Below are positions 12,546-23,340 of a DNA stretch of 64,000 nucleotides, piece after piece. The notes beneath the pieces are model-generated. The model did not search any database, was not told where the DNA came from, and saw only the letters and a list, made by a program, of their open reading frames with translations. Source of the stretch: Cunninghamia lanceolata (taxonomy: Eukaryota > Streptophyta > Pinopsida > Cupressales > Cupressaceae); the NCBI GenBank assembly GCA_027924645.1, contig BSBN01001807.1, forward strand, positions 12,046,001 to 12,110,000, given 5' to 3'. Positions within the stretch are counted from its first letter, which is position 1; every line of letters starts with the position of its first letter. The position numbers were made by a program, and so were the translations under genes.

Positions 12546-13272
12546 TCATTCCCCTCTGTTCGGTGAAGAGAATAGATCACAGGCAACCTTTGATCTTCTA
12601 GGGGATGGAGACGCATATGTGGGTGGTCTACTACGAATCCGAGGGCTGCTCCTCCTATTTAGTTGTTTGTGGATCTGTAGTTGTTACAATAAAAAGTATA
12701 GATATTAATATATAGAAATTACATGTTATAAAAAATAAAACATTTAACAAAATAATCACTTACCACTACCATATAATATGTCTCCTCATTTGCCTTAGTA
12801 GCAGGATTAGGCTGTGGTGATGTCATGTCCTATAGAAACCATCCAGATAGAAATTAAACTTCAAATCAATAATCTTTTGATTTTTCAAAAATAAACAACT
12901 ATAACAATGAATGTAAATTAAAATTTACTAATCTGCCTTTTACCCCAGTCAATGGCATGGAGCTATGAATCGCAAAGGATACACCATGCTCCATTGCCTT
13001 ATGAACATCGGGAGGTGTCTCTGCAGCCTACATCATCTAGAAATAAAACAACATTATTCAATTACGAAAACTATAATACTGATGTAAATCATGGCTCCTA
13101 ACATACACATACATTCACCTAAACATGGAAGTACACACAATAAAGCACACAAGTCACATACAAAAATCTAGTAAGTACAATTCATTCATCAAACTATTTA
13201 TTTTATTACCTCCGTGAAGCTTTGAAGTCCACCACCGCTGGCAGCTGTTACCGTGAAATCTCCAATATTAGT
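12546..13272 (-). pseudogene. Downstream exons of the minus-strand ORF1 element
   Basis: Four exons with canonical borders can be read on the minus strand: 13272-13210 (ending ..FTE before GTAATA), 13036-12944 (ending PLTG before GTAAAA), 12829-12764 (before GTAAGT) and 12674-12546 (Ser/Arg/Pro-rich, stop TGA). Matching exons lie in the same order on the plus strand of the second ORF1 element at 26755-27310 (ending FTK and PLTG), and the last two beside copy B at 34030-33801. One in-frame stop (MM*AAET) lies in the second exon. Function is unrecognised. They may be the 3' part of the ORF1 transcript or a separate gene. Conserved splice sites across copies argue that they are real exons. Confidence 0.6.
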
Positions 13273-13529
13273 CTATTCAACATCTAAAATCAAATATTAG
13301 AATACCATTCATGTATAACGATGCTATTCACATGTAATATTTATAATTGTTTACTAGTTACATACCCCGACAGTAGATGTAGTGTAATTTAGTTTGATGA
13401 TTTTAATAAAATTTTAGGGTCATAGCGTTGATGTAGTTTTCAATGGTTCTCCACCTGCATATTACGTTAATCTTGCATTTCAAAAATAAAATTTAATAAA
13501 TTAAATTCAATGAACTTGCTAAGATTTAC

Positions 13530-13569
13530 CTAAGTATCAAGCCTGAAAGTCTCACTCAGGAGGGCATCT
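13530..13569 (-). pseudogene. Last codons of ORF1 (minus copy), beyond element F
   Basis: The ORF1 frame leaves 23336 at ..MVMID. Once the CATCT duplication is counted once, it resumes here as ALLSETFRLDT and stop TAG (13532-13530). The second ORF1 copy ends similarly at 26449. This fits element F having inserted into the gene. Confidence 0.7.
13565..13569. repeat. Target-site duplication CATCT of element F, left copy
   Basis: CATCT sits directly outside the TGTTG LTR end and is matched by CATCT at 23336-23340. Confidence 0.85.
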
Positions 13570-14666
13570 TGTTGATAACTGAGAGGGGGGGTGAATCAGT
13601 TATCTTAATTATTTTAGCTTTCTAGACTTTCTTAATAATTAGTGCAACATCAATTCAAACAAGCAAACATAACCATGAAATGGAAATACACATGACACAA
13701 TATTTTTGACATGGAAACCCTATTAAGGGAGAAAACCATGGGGTGATTAACCCAAGATTGTATTCTCTATTAGAAGAATAGAATTACAAAATGGCACTTG
13801 CCAATTAGGGCTCACTACCTGAGCACACTGCTCACAACAGGCCCACTGCCTACAAAAGACTCATTGTTTACAATTTATAAAGAGTGTAATACAATACTTG
13901 AACTCATAAGGAGCATCTACATATGTTGGAGTTCAGTTCCTGTTAAACTTAGTACATTGATCTGCTGCACTTCATCCTTTCTCTTCCTTAGTACTGCTGT
14001 CCTTTCACATACTAGACCTGCCTTAATGCTTTCACTCTACTCTACTGCTTTTCTTCGCACTTCACCAAAACCACCACACCTCTCACAACTAAATCTATCT
14101 TGTATATATATCCGCACAAGTGATTTCATCACCTTTCTAGTCGGCATCTGGAATAGTCAATATTTTCTACAAACTTTGATCTGTAGGCTGAATCCTTGCT
14201 TATCAAGTAATGCGGATCAAGGATATACTTGTAGAAGTCATCGATCATGTCGGCCAATCATAACTTATGCCTTAAGAACCTTTACCAACATCAGTAACAC
14301 ATCCGGAATAATGTCTGATGTTCTATCAGTCAGTTCTTCCTCTGTCCATACTGCCAATCAGGAACCTGACACTCAAGTATTCATATCTTTTTCTTCATCT
14401 ATCACCAGAGGCTAAATCCTTGGAATCTATTAGTCTAGGTAGTCCTCTTGACTTCCCCAAATCTACGCTTTACCAAGATACTTCCTTTGAGAGATCCAGA
14501 CTTGACTGTCGGACCTCACCACATGCTCTGTTCTTGCTCACCGGACCTCAACACTTCTTCAATCTAACTTCTGGTAAAGACTCATCATGTCTTGTGGATG
14601 TGTGGGATAATGTTTGTTGCCATCAATGACAACATTCATGAATCCTTATAGTGTCTCTTGCCAACA
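13570..14666 (-). repeat. 3' LTR of element F
   Basis: On + it runs TGTTGATAACTGAGAG...CTTGCCAACA (1,097 bp). It carries the C-loop hairpin near its U5-like end (13574-13604), the conserved TGGGTTAATCACCCCATGG block (minus strand, about 13733-13751) and a possible TATATATA promoter word at 14103-14110. The open frames on the + strand here are LTR sequence, not genes. Confidence 0.9.
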
Positions 14667-14840
14667 ATCTCTCCCTTTGGCATTGATGGCAACACTTAGT
14701 GAAAAATGACTGTCACACTATACTCCCCCTTGGCTGATGCTCTGTCTCAATGTACATTTTCTGGAGCTCCCTCTTAGCTGGATACAACATTTTTCACTGC
14801 TCATCACTCCCCCTTTGACATCAATGGCAAAGGGTGGGGT
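14667..14840 (-). promoter_or_regulatory. Polypurine tract and extra PPT-like runs of element F
   Basis: The tract AAAGGGAGAGAT (14678-14667, minus) directly abuts the LTR. Further AAGGGGGAG- or AAAGGGGGAG-like runs lie near 14726, 14768 and 14808. TTGGCATTGATGGCAAC (14677-14693) can pair with GTTGCCATCAATGACAA inside the LTR (14616-14632). Confidence 0.75.
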
Positions 14841-14968
14841 CCGTACACCAAATTTTTTAAAATTTCAACTATACTTGGCCACATAAGTATATACATATGG
14901 CATACTTACATATACTGAAGAATGTCTGCAAAAGTTGTCTTCAATTGGACAAATTTTGTTGCCCAAAT

Positions 14969-17900
14969 TTACTTCATTCTATCCAAAATTGATATATGAC
15001 CGCTTAACAGGAATGCAAATGCATCTGCCCTTTTTAGATCTGTCGGATCATTGGTCCAGTCTGTGATCTGGGCTTCTTTTATGGCCTCATGCATGGCCTC
15101 TAACTTAGGGATAATTATTCCTCTAAGTTCATTCAACCTGTTGATTCTGTTTTTCTTCTACAAGCTTTTTAATTTCATTCAAAACTGCAATCGTCTGACA
15201 TTCTTGATTTATTATGGATGTGGTAAGTGGATCAAAATTTTGAGAAAGTTTTGTTAGTTTGTCCTTCTATTCTTTCACTTTCTTCTCAATCTCCACTATT
15301 GTTTTAGACTAGGATATACAAAATTTGTATACATCTCCTTCATCCTTGAGAGCATTTTCCAAGCTCTTTATCCTAATACCCATTACTCTCCTGTCATTTG
15401 CTATTAGCCCTTGCAACTCAGAGAATCTCTTATCCAAAAACTCTTTCTTAACCTTCTCCTCAGCTGATTTCTCTAGAGAATTGAAATGTGTACTAATACT
15501 ATTGATCAGAGATTTGAGATTACCAGATGAGAAGGCTGAGGGATCCTTTTGAAAAGATGGCATGATCTTTTCTAACACTCCGGATGCGGCTGCTATAAGC
15601 TCACAGTCTTCCATGTGAGACTTCAAGAGTTTTTCTTTGGCCTTTGCATTAGAAAATGAAGCTATCTTCATTGTTTGTACCAGAGAAAGAGAGTCAAAAT
15701 TAAATGGCCCTTGCAGAAGTTCCAGTTCATCAATTTCCATTGTCTCTTTGTTTAAGAACTTTTTAACAATTTCTGTAGTGTCTCTTGCTAGAGACAGATT
15801 CTTCTTCTCTTCTGCAGTCTCAGAACTGTCTCTTGGAGCTTTTTCTCCTTCTACAACCTTGGTACTGTCATCTTCTTTTTCCTTCACCTCTGCTTCTTTC
15901 TCCTCTATTCTTTCTTCTCCTTTGGATCTAGAGTCAGCAGGGGAAACCGGAGGAGTGATGTTTGTTTGTTCATGGGCCACCTCTTCTAGAGCAGAGGATT
16001 CTAAGCCCTTATCTTCACCAATGTCCATTAGTTCTTTTGTCATTTCCTCAGTGGATTCCTTTTCAACACCTGTGGCCGAAGGATCAACACCCAAGTCCTC
16101 TATAATAGGAAGATTGAATCTTTTGAAGGCATTCTTGAGGATCTCTTCTGTTTCCTTGGCTATCTTGTCAGTCTCACCAAGCATGAGCTAATTCATTTTG
16201 GCTTTGCTCTGAAATTCGTCCTTGCAATCCTTGAAGATCATGTTCATTTGCTTTGAATAGATTGAAGGATATAGCTGAATGGTTATCTATTCCCAGATCT
16301 CAAGATCTTTTGCCATGACAGTATTCTTTCTTATTTCTAACTCTTTTTCTAGGCTTTTGGGAATAAGAGATATAATTTCAATAAAATCCTTGTTATATAT
16401 GTTCAGATACTTAACTGCTGCTTCCTGCAAGATCTTTTGGTCTACTTCATTGTAATCATCATAGAATTTAGCCATTGGCTGAAGGTTTCCATCCACAATG
16501 ACTGATTTGATGACATCATCTAAAGACATAGTGGGCTTTTCTACAAATTCTTTTGCCTTTTCTTCTTCACCTTGACTGGTAGAGGATTCACTGGATGTTT
16601 TCTTCTTCTCCTTCTTCATTTTCTTTATCTCCTCATTTGATTCAGTTTCTTCATCATCCTTTTGACTGACATAAGACCTTGTGGCCTTTGTTTTAGTTCT
16701 TTTCTCTGCTCTGCTGGATGATTTTGCTTCTAGTTTTGATGTCCTTGAGCTTTTAGCAGTGGCAAGTACAGATCTCTTTGATGATCTTGTTCGGGTGGAA
16801 GATTCTATCGGAGCACTTTCCTTACTTCCCTTTTCTACCTCTTTCTTCTCTTCCTTAGCCCTTTCCATCTTTTCCCTGTTGGCATCAAGTGCCTCCTTTG
16901 AGATGCCTAAGCCTTTGGCAACTTCTTGAACTTCTTTTCTCACTTTCCTCTTTATTTCCGGTTGTCTAAGTTCCACAAGAACTTTTACACTTAGCTCTTC
17001 AAAGGTTCCAAACCTTTCTGCCTTTGGATCCTTTGGCTGACTTAGCATGTGTTGAACATGCAGCTCCACAATTTGCTCATCAACTTCATACCCCATAGGC
17101 ATGATCCAAACTGTCCTTGGCTCTACTGCCTCCATTAGGCATTGATCAGTGTCTACCATGAAGCACACTGTATCTTTATATTTTTCAACCAATGATTTTG
17201 GGATTCTTTCTCTGATTTACATAGTATTTTGGAAGTTCTTAAAGTACCCCCACAGAGTTGTATTCCTTGCCTTGGCATCCCCAAGTTCATGCAAGTAATC
17301 TCTGATTTGAATTGCTACCAGTTTGTTATTTTGCTATGCCCATCCATTGGATTTGGGCAGCTCATTCATGAAGTAGAAAGATAAACACAATATCAATCCA
17401 CCATATTTAAAGGAGCTCTTCTTGTCCTTTTTTATATTTTGTATGTTCTCCATCAATTGACTTAGAAGAAGTTCACAGAGATCATACTCTGCATTCTTTC
17501 TTAGCATCTCATAGGCAGTATACACTACAGTTCCAGACACTGAATTCTCCCTACTGGAATGATATATCTTAAACCCTATTATCATAGATGCAAACTTGAT
17601 ATCTGGGTCCGTGATATCTTCAATGGTCATTGCCCTCTTATCAAATTTTGATCTGGTGGCCTTAGTTACAGTTTGGTTTTTGACAGATGTGAGGACAGGT
17701 ATCCCTTCAGAGGAGTATAAGTCGGTTACTGCCCTAATTGCCTCCTTAGTGATTTTGCAAGGTCTGTTCATCCATAGGAAGTTATCATGCATCCTACTCA
17801 ATATATACCGGACCCATTCATCTTCTTCAAAGCAGGGGAAATGAATGAACTAATCAAAATGTTTCTCCTGGATGCCCTTATAATGAGGTTTAAGTTCAAA

Positions 17901-18125
17901 AGCATCATCTATCAATTGTTTATGATAGATATCTCTTAGTTTAAATTCCCCAAACTCTTCAATATTCACATGTATGTAAACCCTAATATCTTTTGTATGC
18001 AACACACCATGCGGAACATTGGAAAATACTCCTAGGGGATCTACTTCCAAGGATTTGTATGGATGTTTCTTGAATTTGGGGTGAGGCCTATCAGAGATCT
18101 TCACAATATTTGGAGTACCCATCAT
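14969..18125 (-). pseudogene. Element F ORF2: ~1,050-codon protein of unknown function (nonsense-decayed)
   Basis: The frame opens with MMGTPNIVKI at 18125 and runs to ILDRMK-stop at 14971-14969. The segments 18125, 17801, 17192 and 16184 are all in one frame, broken only by in-frame stops. N-terminal ~280 residues: globular-looking, with KHPYKSLEVDPLG and SKFDKRAMTI blocks that are strongly conserved in element G. Middle: Lys/Glu/Ser-rich and charged (about 16930-16550). C-terminal third: acidic, with helix-prone segments. No transmembrane helix, zinc finger or pol motif seen. It occupies the position downstream of gag where pol or an extra env-like ORF would be. Several stops are TGG or CAA codons changed by G-to-A or C-to-T. 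Function is not recognised; an env-like role cannot be supported. Confidence 0.7.
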
Positions 18126-18705
18126 TCAAGGATTTACAGAGAGATATTTTATAACGGAGAATACTTTTGCGCCTTTCGATTTCACGGAGTTAGCCAGATC
18201 AATTTTTGGATGAATTGACTTCTGTAAATGATCTTTGATGAGCTTGAGGAATTTTGTTGCAGAGCTTCTCTTTTCTTTTTTTCTTGAATGTAGAATGAAC
18301 AAATGCTTAATGAGAAAACCCTTATATTGCTTCGCAAACCCTAATGTCAAGTTGCAATAAATGCTTGACCTAAGTCATTCCAGTGTGCCTTATTCAGATG
18401 ACTTGAAGAACCGGATCAATCTTGATCTTAAACATCTTGTAGATCTTCCAAATCTTAACCATAGTTTATTTGGATGTTTCTCTTATGAACCCTTTAATCC
18501 GTAACTCCTCTTGTGCCAGTTCCAGCACCAATTGACTGGCTAGGGGAACAAGGTTTTCTTTGTGTCTCCCCCTGAGCCAGAGCTCACTTATTTAATTTCT
18601 GGAAGGAATATCAGCACCAGAGTCTAGTGCGGATCCATCCTCTACATTCTCTGTACTTTTCTTCACCCAAATCTTGTTCATCTCACTTTGAACTTCATCC
18701 GCATT
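18126..18705 (-). other. Spacer between gag-like ORF and ORF2 in element F
   Basis: About 580 bp. It includes a PPT-like GCTCAGGGGGAGAC (minus, near 18577-18564) just after the gag-like gene, also present in G near 41805. A short 74-aa frame at 18350-18126 is probably 5' leader of ORF2, not a separate gene. Confidence 0.5.
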
Positions 18706-19773
18706 CTATTTTTGTTTTCCCTTATCTTGATTCTGATTATGATATACCGGACCTCTTTTGTCTTGATTCTTGCTTCTACAGAGTTTTACAATATGACCGA
18801 ATCTATTGCAAATTTGGCAAACAACATTTCTTTGCATATTTGATTGATATCCTCTTGATCTGCATTGATTAGCCATATGACCTATTCTATTGCATGCAAA
18901 GCATCTACCATTGAATGAATTGTTTATTTGCATATTTCTGCATTCATGAGATTTGTGACCATACCTTTTGCAATTGAAACACATTCCGGAGAAGGATGTA
19001 TTAGTCTGATTCATTCTCTTTTTGCACTGATTAGCTTTATGACCAAAGTTATTGCAGTTGTGGCAGTATCTATTGAAGGATGGATATCTTTGAGCATTAG
19101 GCTGCCTTATCGGAGGTCTTCTAGGCCTGTTCCTTGGATTTTTTGATCCAAAATTCTTCTGACCGGATCCAGAGCTTTCACCTTTTTCATACCCCAAGCC
19201 ACACTTGTCATCTACTCTCTTTTGGTTTTCAAGAAGAACTTCAAGTTGAGCAAAGCTTATCTTGAATTTCTCTTTATATTCATTTGTTGTTTGAAGATCC
19301 CTTTTAAGAGAGACTATTTGATCCTCAAGTTTTTCTTCATTATCTTTAGCATCTTCAAGATCAGATTCAAGATGTCTGATAATTCTATCCATCTTGTGGC
19401 AATCTTCTGATTTCTCCTTGAGAGATTGTCTTAGATCATCTTCAATTTTTCTTTTCTCTTCAACCTCTTGGGTAAAATTCATAACTCCTGATTCCATTTC
19501 ATGTCTTACCATAATGATTTCTTTTGATAACTTTTCACATAACTTGGTTTTCTCCTTCAGATCTCCATTTGTATCATTGGCTTCACCTTGACTTGCCAGT
19601 TGCTGAAGTAGCTCCTTTCTCTTTTTCATGGAGAGACTCAATTTGTCTTTTAGTTTTTTTATGAAATCATCAACCTGTTTGAGTCTTTCCTTTAATTCAT
19701 TGACTTCAGAGTTTAACTACTCAAGATCATCAAGGGCAGTCTTGAGTTGCTCCCTTATACCATATACATCCAT
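18706..19773 (-). pseudogene. Element F gag-like protein: coiled coil plus four CCHC knuckles
   Basis: The likely start is MDVYG at 19773, in frame with the long open part from 19641. A stop near 19718 breaks the first segment. The first ~200 residues are a Glu/Lys/Leu coiled coil. Then come a GLGYEKGESSGSGQKNFGS linker, a Pro/Arg-rich patch and four intact C-x2-C-x4-H-x4-C knuckles (CHNCNNFGHKANQC, CFNCKRYGHKSHEC, CFACNRIGHMANQC, CQICNRFGHIVKLC). This resembles the C-terminal half of gag from SIRE-type copia elements; the usual N-terminal gag domain is missing. Predicted role is RNA binding and particle assembly. Confidence 0.75.
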
Positions 19774-19820
19774 TTGAATTCCTAGATCTTCCTCAAGCTG
19801 TTAGGCTTTGTTAAGAGGTA

Positions 19821-19838
19821 CTTGGCTCTGATACTAAT
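19821..19838 (-). promoter_or_regulatory. Primer-binding site of element F
   Basis: The minus strand reads ATTAGTATCAGAGCCAAG directly after the 5' LTR. This is the initiator tRNA-Met complement (TGGTATCAGAGC) with one G-to-A change. Confidence 0.8.
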
Positions 19839-20003
19839 TGTTGATAACTGAGAGGGGGGTGAATCAGTTATCTTAATTATTTCAGCTTTCTGGACTTTCT
19901 TAATAATTAGTGCAGTATCAATTCAAACAAGCAAACATAACCATGAAATGGAAATACACATGACACATTATTTTTGATGTGGAAACCCTGTTAAGGGAGA
20001 AAA
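19839..20003 (-). repeat. 5' LTR of element F, U5-side part
   Basis: 165 bp, from TGTTGATAACTG to the GAAAA duplication at 19999-20003, where element I begins. It contains the C-loop hairpin (19843-19872). The rest of the LTR continues at 22405. Confidence 0.88.
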
Positions 20004-20893
20004 TGGTGTAGGAGCACCTTGACAAACTGAGACTTCCATAGGAGTTTGATTAAAATGATCCAATATTGTAATGATTCATCATTGTATTGAGGTCCATCAA
20101 GTCATTTTTATGTGTTTAGGTCATTAGGAGTTTCAAAAATGCAAAATATTGCAAACCATGTAAAGGTTGTCAATGTAAAATTGGAAAAAAGATGCAAAGT
20201 TGGAAGGTGAAGAGTCATTTGGCTCTTGGTTTGCTCCAAATCAGTTATGAACTAAAGAGACATGTTTTAATGCCTTTAAAAGGCCTTGTAACCATGAAGA
20301 ATTCGTGGGTGGTTGAAGATTTGAGCATGGAATGAGAAGAAACAATGTTTTCCTATATTTTCCTTCAGAAATTTGCTATCTTTTGCTATTGTACGACCCT
20401 ATATGGAATTGAATGGATGCCTAATGGATTTAAAATGTTAGATCCTTCAACCACCTTCCATTTGCTTCTTGTCCCATGCATTTTTATTTATTTTTGTGAA
20501 AGATATGAGTGTTTTATGGACTGTAATTTTCTGATTTTTCTTGCAACAGTCCCATTGCAGCATTTGTTACGATTATGTACAGATATATACAGGAGAAAAC
20601 CATATATGGTTGGAAAGAGTATTGAGTCTACTTTCCATTTCTTTTTGTTGCATCAAATTTTATTAAGATTTGAATAAGTTATGGCATTTTTGGTGAGGGC
20701 AGGTCTGAACGCTGCCTAGGGTTTGTAGTTTTGGGAAAAGAGTCATAAATTGCTCTCCTACCATTGGATCTTCATAAAAATTGGATGAAAATTCTGTATT
20801 AATGTTCTCTTCAATCTGAAAAAAGCAATTGGATTAGTTCTTTGATTTGTTAATGTTATTGAGGATAGTTTTGGTCCTCCTACCTCTGCATCA
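20004..20893 (+). repeat. 5' LTR of element I
   Basis: Starts TGGTGTAGGAGCACCTT, ends CTCTGCATCA. The TG...CA ends and the adjacent primer site make this the 5' copy. Confidence 0.93.
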
Positions 20894-21509
20894 TTTTGGT
20901 ATCAGAGCTGGCGAAAGATTTGGGTGGTGTGTATTTTATTTTTTTTCTGTCATTGAGAAGGCAGGTAAAGAGTGAGAAGATCTTGATTGTGTAGATAGAT
21001 CGCCAAGGGAGGTAATCTACACCTTTTGGATTTTGTGTTGCTCAGTTGTTTGGTTGCAGGTGCTTGTTCCATCTAGCTGCAAGAAGGATGTTTTCTGAGA
21101 TTGTGTGTGGGCAGACAAGATGAGGTCTGTCATGACCATTCTCCAATAGAGATTTAGCTGGAGAAGGATGCATAGAGAAACCACTGAGGAGAGAGTGGTA
21201 GGTGCATCACCAGGATCTGCTGTTGGGTGAGATGGATGGTTTGGTGAGTTGGTTTGTTGTGAAGCAGTGAGAGAGATGGATACCTGAAGAAGCACTTGAT
21301 GTTGCAACTCGAAGAGTACTCCACTGATGGGAGTAGAAGGAGCCTGAGGATGCTCTGTGAAGATGGTAGTTTGTTTTGTTGGTTGGTTGGTCACCATTTC
21401 TATAGATTGGAAGATTGCAGCTGAGAAGATTGAAGATAAAGACAGAGGAAAGAGACTTTTGTTACAGATACATTTCCAAGGGACTTGAAAATTTTGTTGG
21501 TTGGTTGTA
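20894..21509 (+). other. Interior of element I
   Basis: The primer-binding site TGGTATCAGAGC is at 20897-20908. The remainder is G/T-rich on + and carries no recognised protein domain. A clear polypurine tract before 21510 was not found. Confidence 0.75.
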
Positions 21510-22399
21510 TGGTGCAGGAGCACCTTGACAAACTGAGACTTCCATAGGAGTTTGATTAAAATTATCCAATATTGTAATGATTCATCATTGTATTGAGGTC
21601 CATCAAGTCATTTTTATGTGTTTAAGTCATTAGGAGTTTCAAAAATGCAAAATATTGCAAACCATGTAAAGGTTGTCAATGTAAAATTAGAAAAAAGATG
21701 CAAAGTTGGAAGGTGAAGAGTCATTTGGCTCTTGGTTTGCTCCAAATCAGTTATGAACTGAAGAGACATGTTTTAATGCCTTTAAAAGGCCTTGTAACCA
21801 TGAAGAATTCGTGGGTGGTTGAAGATTTGAGCATGGAATGAGAAGAAACAATGTTTTCCTATATTTTCCTTCAGAAATTTGCTATCTTTTGCTATTGTAC
21901 AGCCCTATATGGAATTGAATGGATTCCTAATGGATTTAAAATGTTAGATCCTTCAACCACCTTCCATTTTCTTCTTGTCCCATGCATTTTTATTTATTTT
22001 TGTGAAAGATATGAGTGTTTTATGGACTGTAATTTTCTGATTTTTCCTGCAACAGTCCCATTGCAGCATTTGTTACAATTTTGTACTGACATATACAGGA
22101 GAAAACCATATATGGTTGGAAAGAGTATTGAGTCTACTTTCCATTTCTTTTTGTTGCATCAAATTTTATTAAGATTTGAATAAGTTATGGCATTTTTGGT
22201 GAGGGCAGGTCTGAACGCTGCCTAGGGTTTGTAGTTTTGGGAAAAGAGTCATAAATTGCTCTCCTACCATTGGATCTTCATGAAAATTGGATGAAAAGTC
22301 TGTATTAATGTTCTCTTCAATCTGACAAAAGCAATTGGATTAGTTCTTTGATTTGTTAATGTTATTGAGGATAGTTTTGGTCCTCCTACCTCTGCATCA
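21510..22399 (+). repeat. 3' LTR of element I
   Basis: Same length as the 5' copy, with scattered substitutions (for example around 22078-22100), ending TCTGCATCA before the GAAAA duplication. Confidence 0.93.
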
Positions 22400-22404
22400 G
22401 AAAA

Positions 22405-23335
22405 CCATGGGGTGATTAACCCAAGATTGTATTCTCTGTTAGAAGAATAGAATTACAAAATGGCACTTGCCAATTAGGGCTCACTGCCTGAGCACACTGC
22501 TCACAAGAGGCCCACTGCCTACAAGAGACTCACTGTCTACAATTTATAAAGAGTGTAATACAATACTTGAACTCATAAGGAGCATCTACATATGCTGTAG
22601 TTTAGTTCCAATTAAACTCAATACACTGATCTGCTGCACTTCATCCTTTCTCTTCCTTAGTGCTGTTGTCCTTTCACATACTGAACCTGCCTAAATGCTT
22701 GCACTCTGCTCTACTGCTTTTCTTCGCACTTCACCAAAACCACCACACCTCTCACAACTAAATCTATCTTGTATATATATCCGCACAAGTGATTTCATCA
22801 CCTTTCTAGTCAGCATCCAGAATAGTCAATATTTTCTACAAACTCTGATCTGTCAGCTAAATCCTTGCTTATCAAGTAATGCGGATCAAGGATATACTTG
22901 TAGAAGTCATCAATCATGTCGGCCAATCATAACTTATGCCTTAAGAACCTTTACCAACATCAGTAACACATCCAAAATAATGTTTGATGTTTTGTTAGTC
23001 AGTTCTTCTTCTGTCCATACTGCCAATCGGGAACCCGACACTCAAGTATTCATATCTTTTTATTCTTCTATCACTGGAGGCTAAATCCTTGGAATCTATC
23101 AGTCTAGGTAGTCCTCTTGACTTCCCCAAATCTACACTTTACCAAGATACTTCCTCTGAGAGATCCAGACCTGACTGTAGGACCTCGCCACATGCTCTGT
23201 TCTTGCTCACCAGACCTCAACACTTCTTCAATCTAACTTCCAGTAAAGACTCATCATGTCCTGCGGATGTGTGGGATAACCTTTGTTGCCATCAATGACA
23301 ACATTCATGAATCCTTATAGTGTCTCTTGCCAACA
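22405..23335 (-). repeat. 5' LTR of element F, remaining part
   Basis: It continues the LTR from 20003, matching 13735-14666 of the other LTR, and ends CTTGCCAACA before CATCT (23336-23340). Frames on + in this stretch are LTR sequence. Confidence 0.88.
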
Positions 23336-23340
23336 CATCT
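23336..23340. repeat. Target-site duplication CATCT of element F, right copy
   Basis: Matches 13565-13569. Confidence 0.85.

Larger units (their letters stand above)
20004..22399 (+). mobile_element. Small non-coding LTR retroelement I, nested in the LTR of F
   Basis: Two 890-bp LTRs (20004-20893 and 21510-22399), both TGGTG...GCATCA, flank a 616-bp interior. GAAAA occurs on both sides (19999-20003 and 22400-22404). The interior starts with TTTTGGTATCAGAGCTGG, an initiator tRNA-Met primer site at 20897-20908. No gag or pol is present. The 168-residue minus-strand frame inside is low-complexity and not convincing. By eye the LTRs differ at about 2% of positions. LTR starts of the same type appear at 7995 and 28743. 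Confidence 0.93.
13570..23335 (-). mobile_element. Non-autonomous copia-like LTR retroelement F (contains nested element I)
   Basis: The element is on the minus strand, with LTRs at 13570-14666 (3') and 19839-20003 plus 22405-23335 (5', split by element I). CATCT duplications flank it. The primer-binding site follows the 5' LTR (19838-19821, ATTAGTATCAGAGCCAAG, initiator tRNA-Met type), and a polypurine tract abuts the 3' LTR (14667-14678). Internally it carries a coiled-coil/CCHC gag-like gene and a second ~1,050-codon unknown gene; no protease, integrase or reverse transcriptase is visible. Element G is a second copy of the same type. The LTRs of F differ by a few percent, so it is older than H. 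Confidence 0.9.

Noticed and set aside
13798..14629. Open frames of 205 and 103 residues on the + strand
   Set aside because: They lie in the LTR of element F and recur, broken, in the other LTR (22467-23298); no domain.
18706..19773. A host CCHC zinc-finger gene
   Set aside because: It sits between the LTRs of F with the same order in G, and the linker and knuckles fit copia gag.
21017..21523. 168-residue minus-strand frame
   Set aside because: Inside element I, Ser/Thr/Gln/His-rich, no recognisable domain, and it crosses the LTR boundary.
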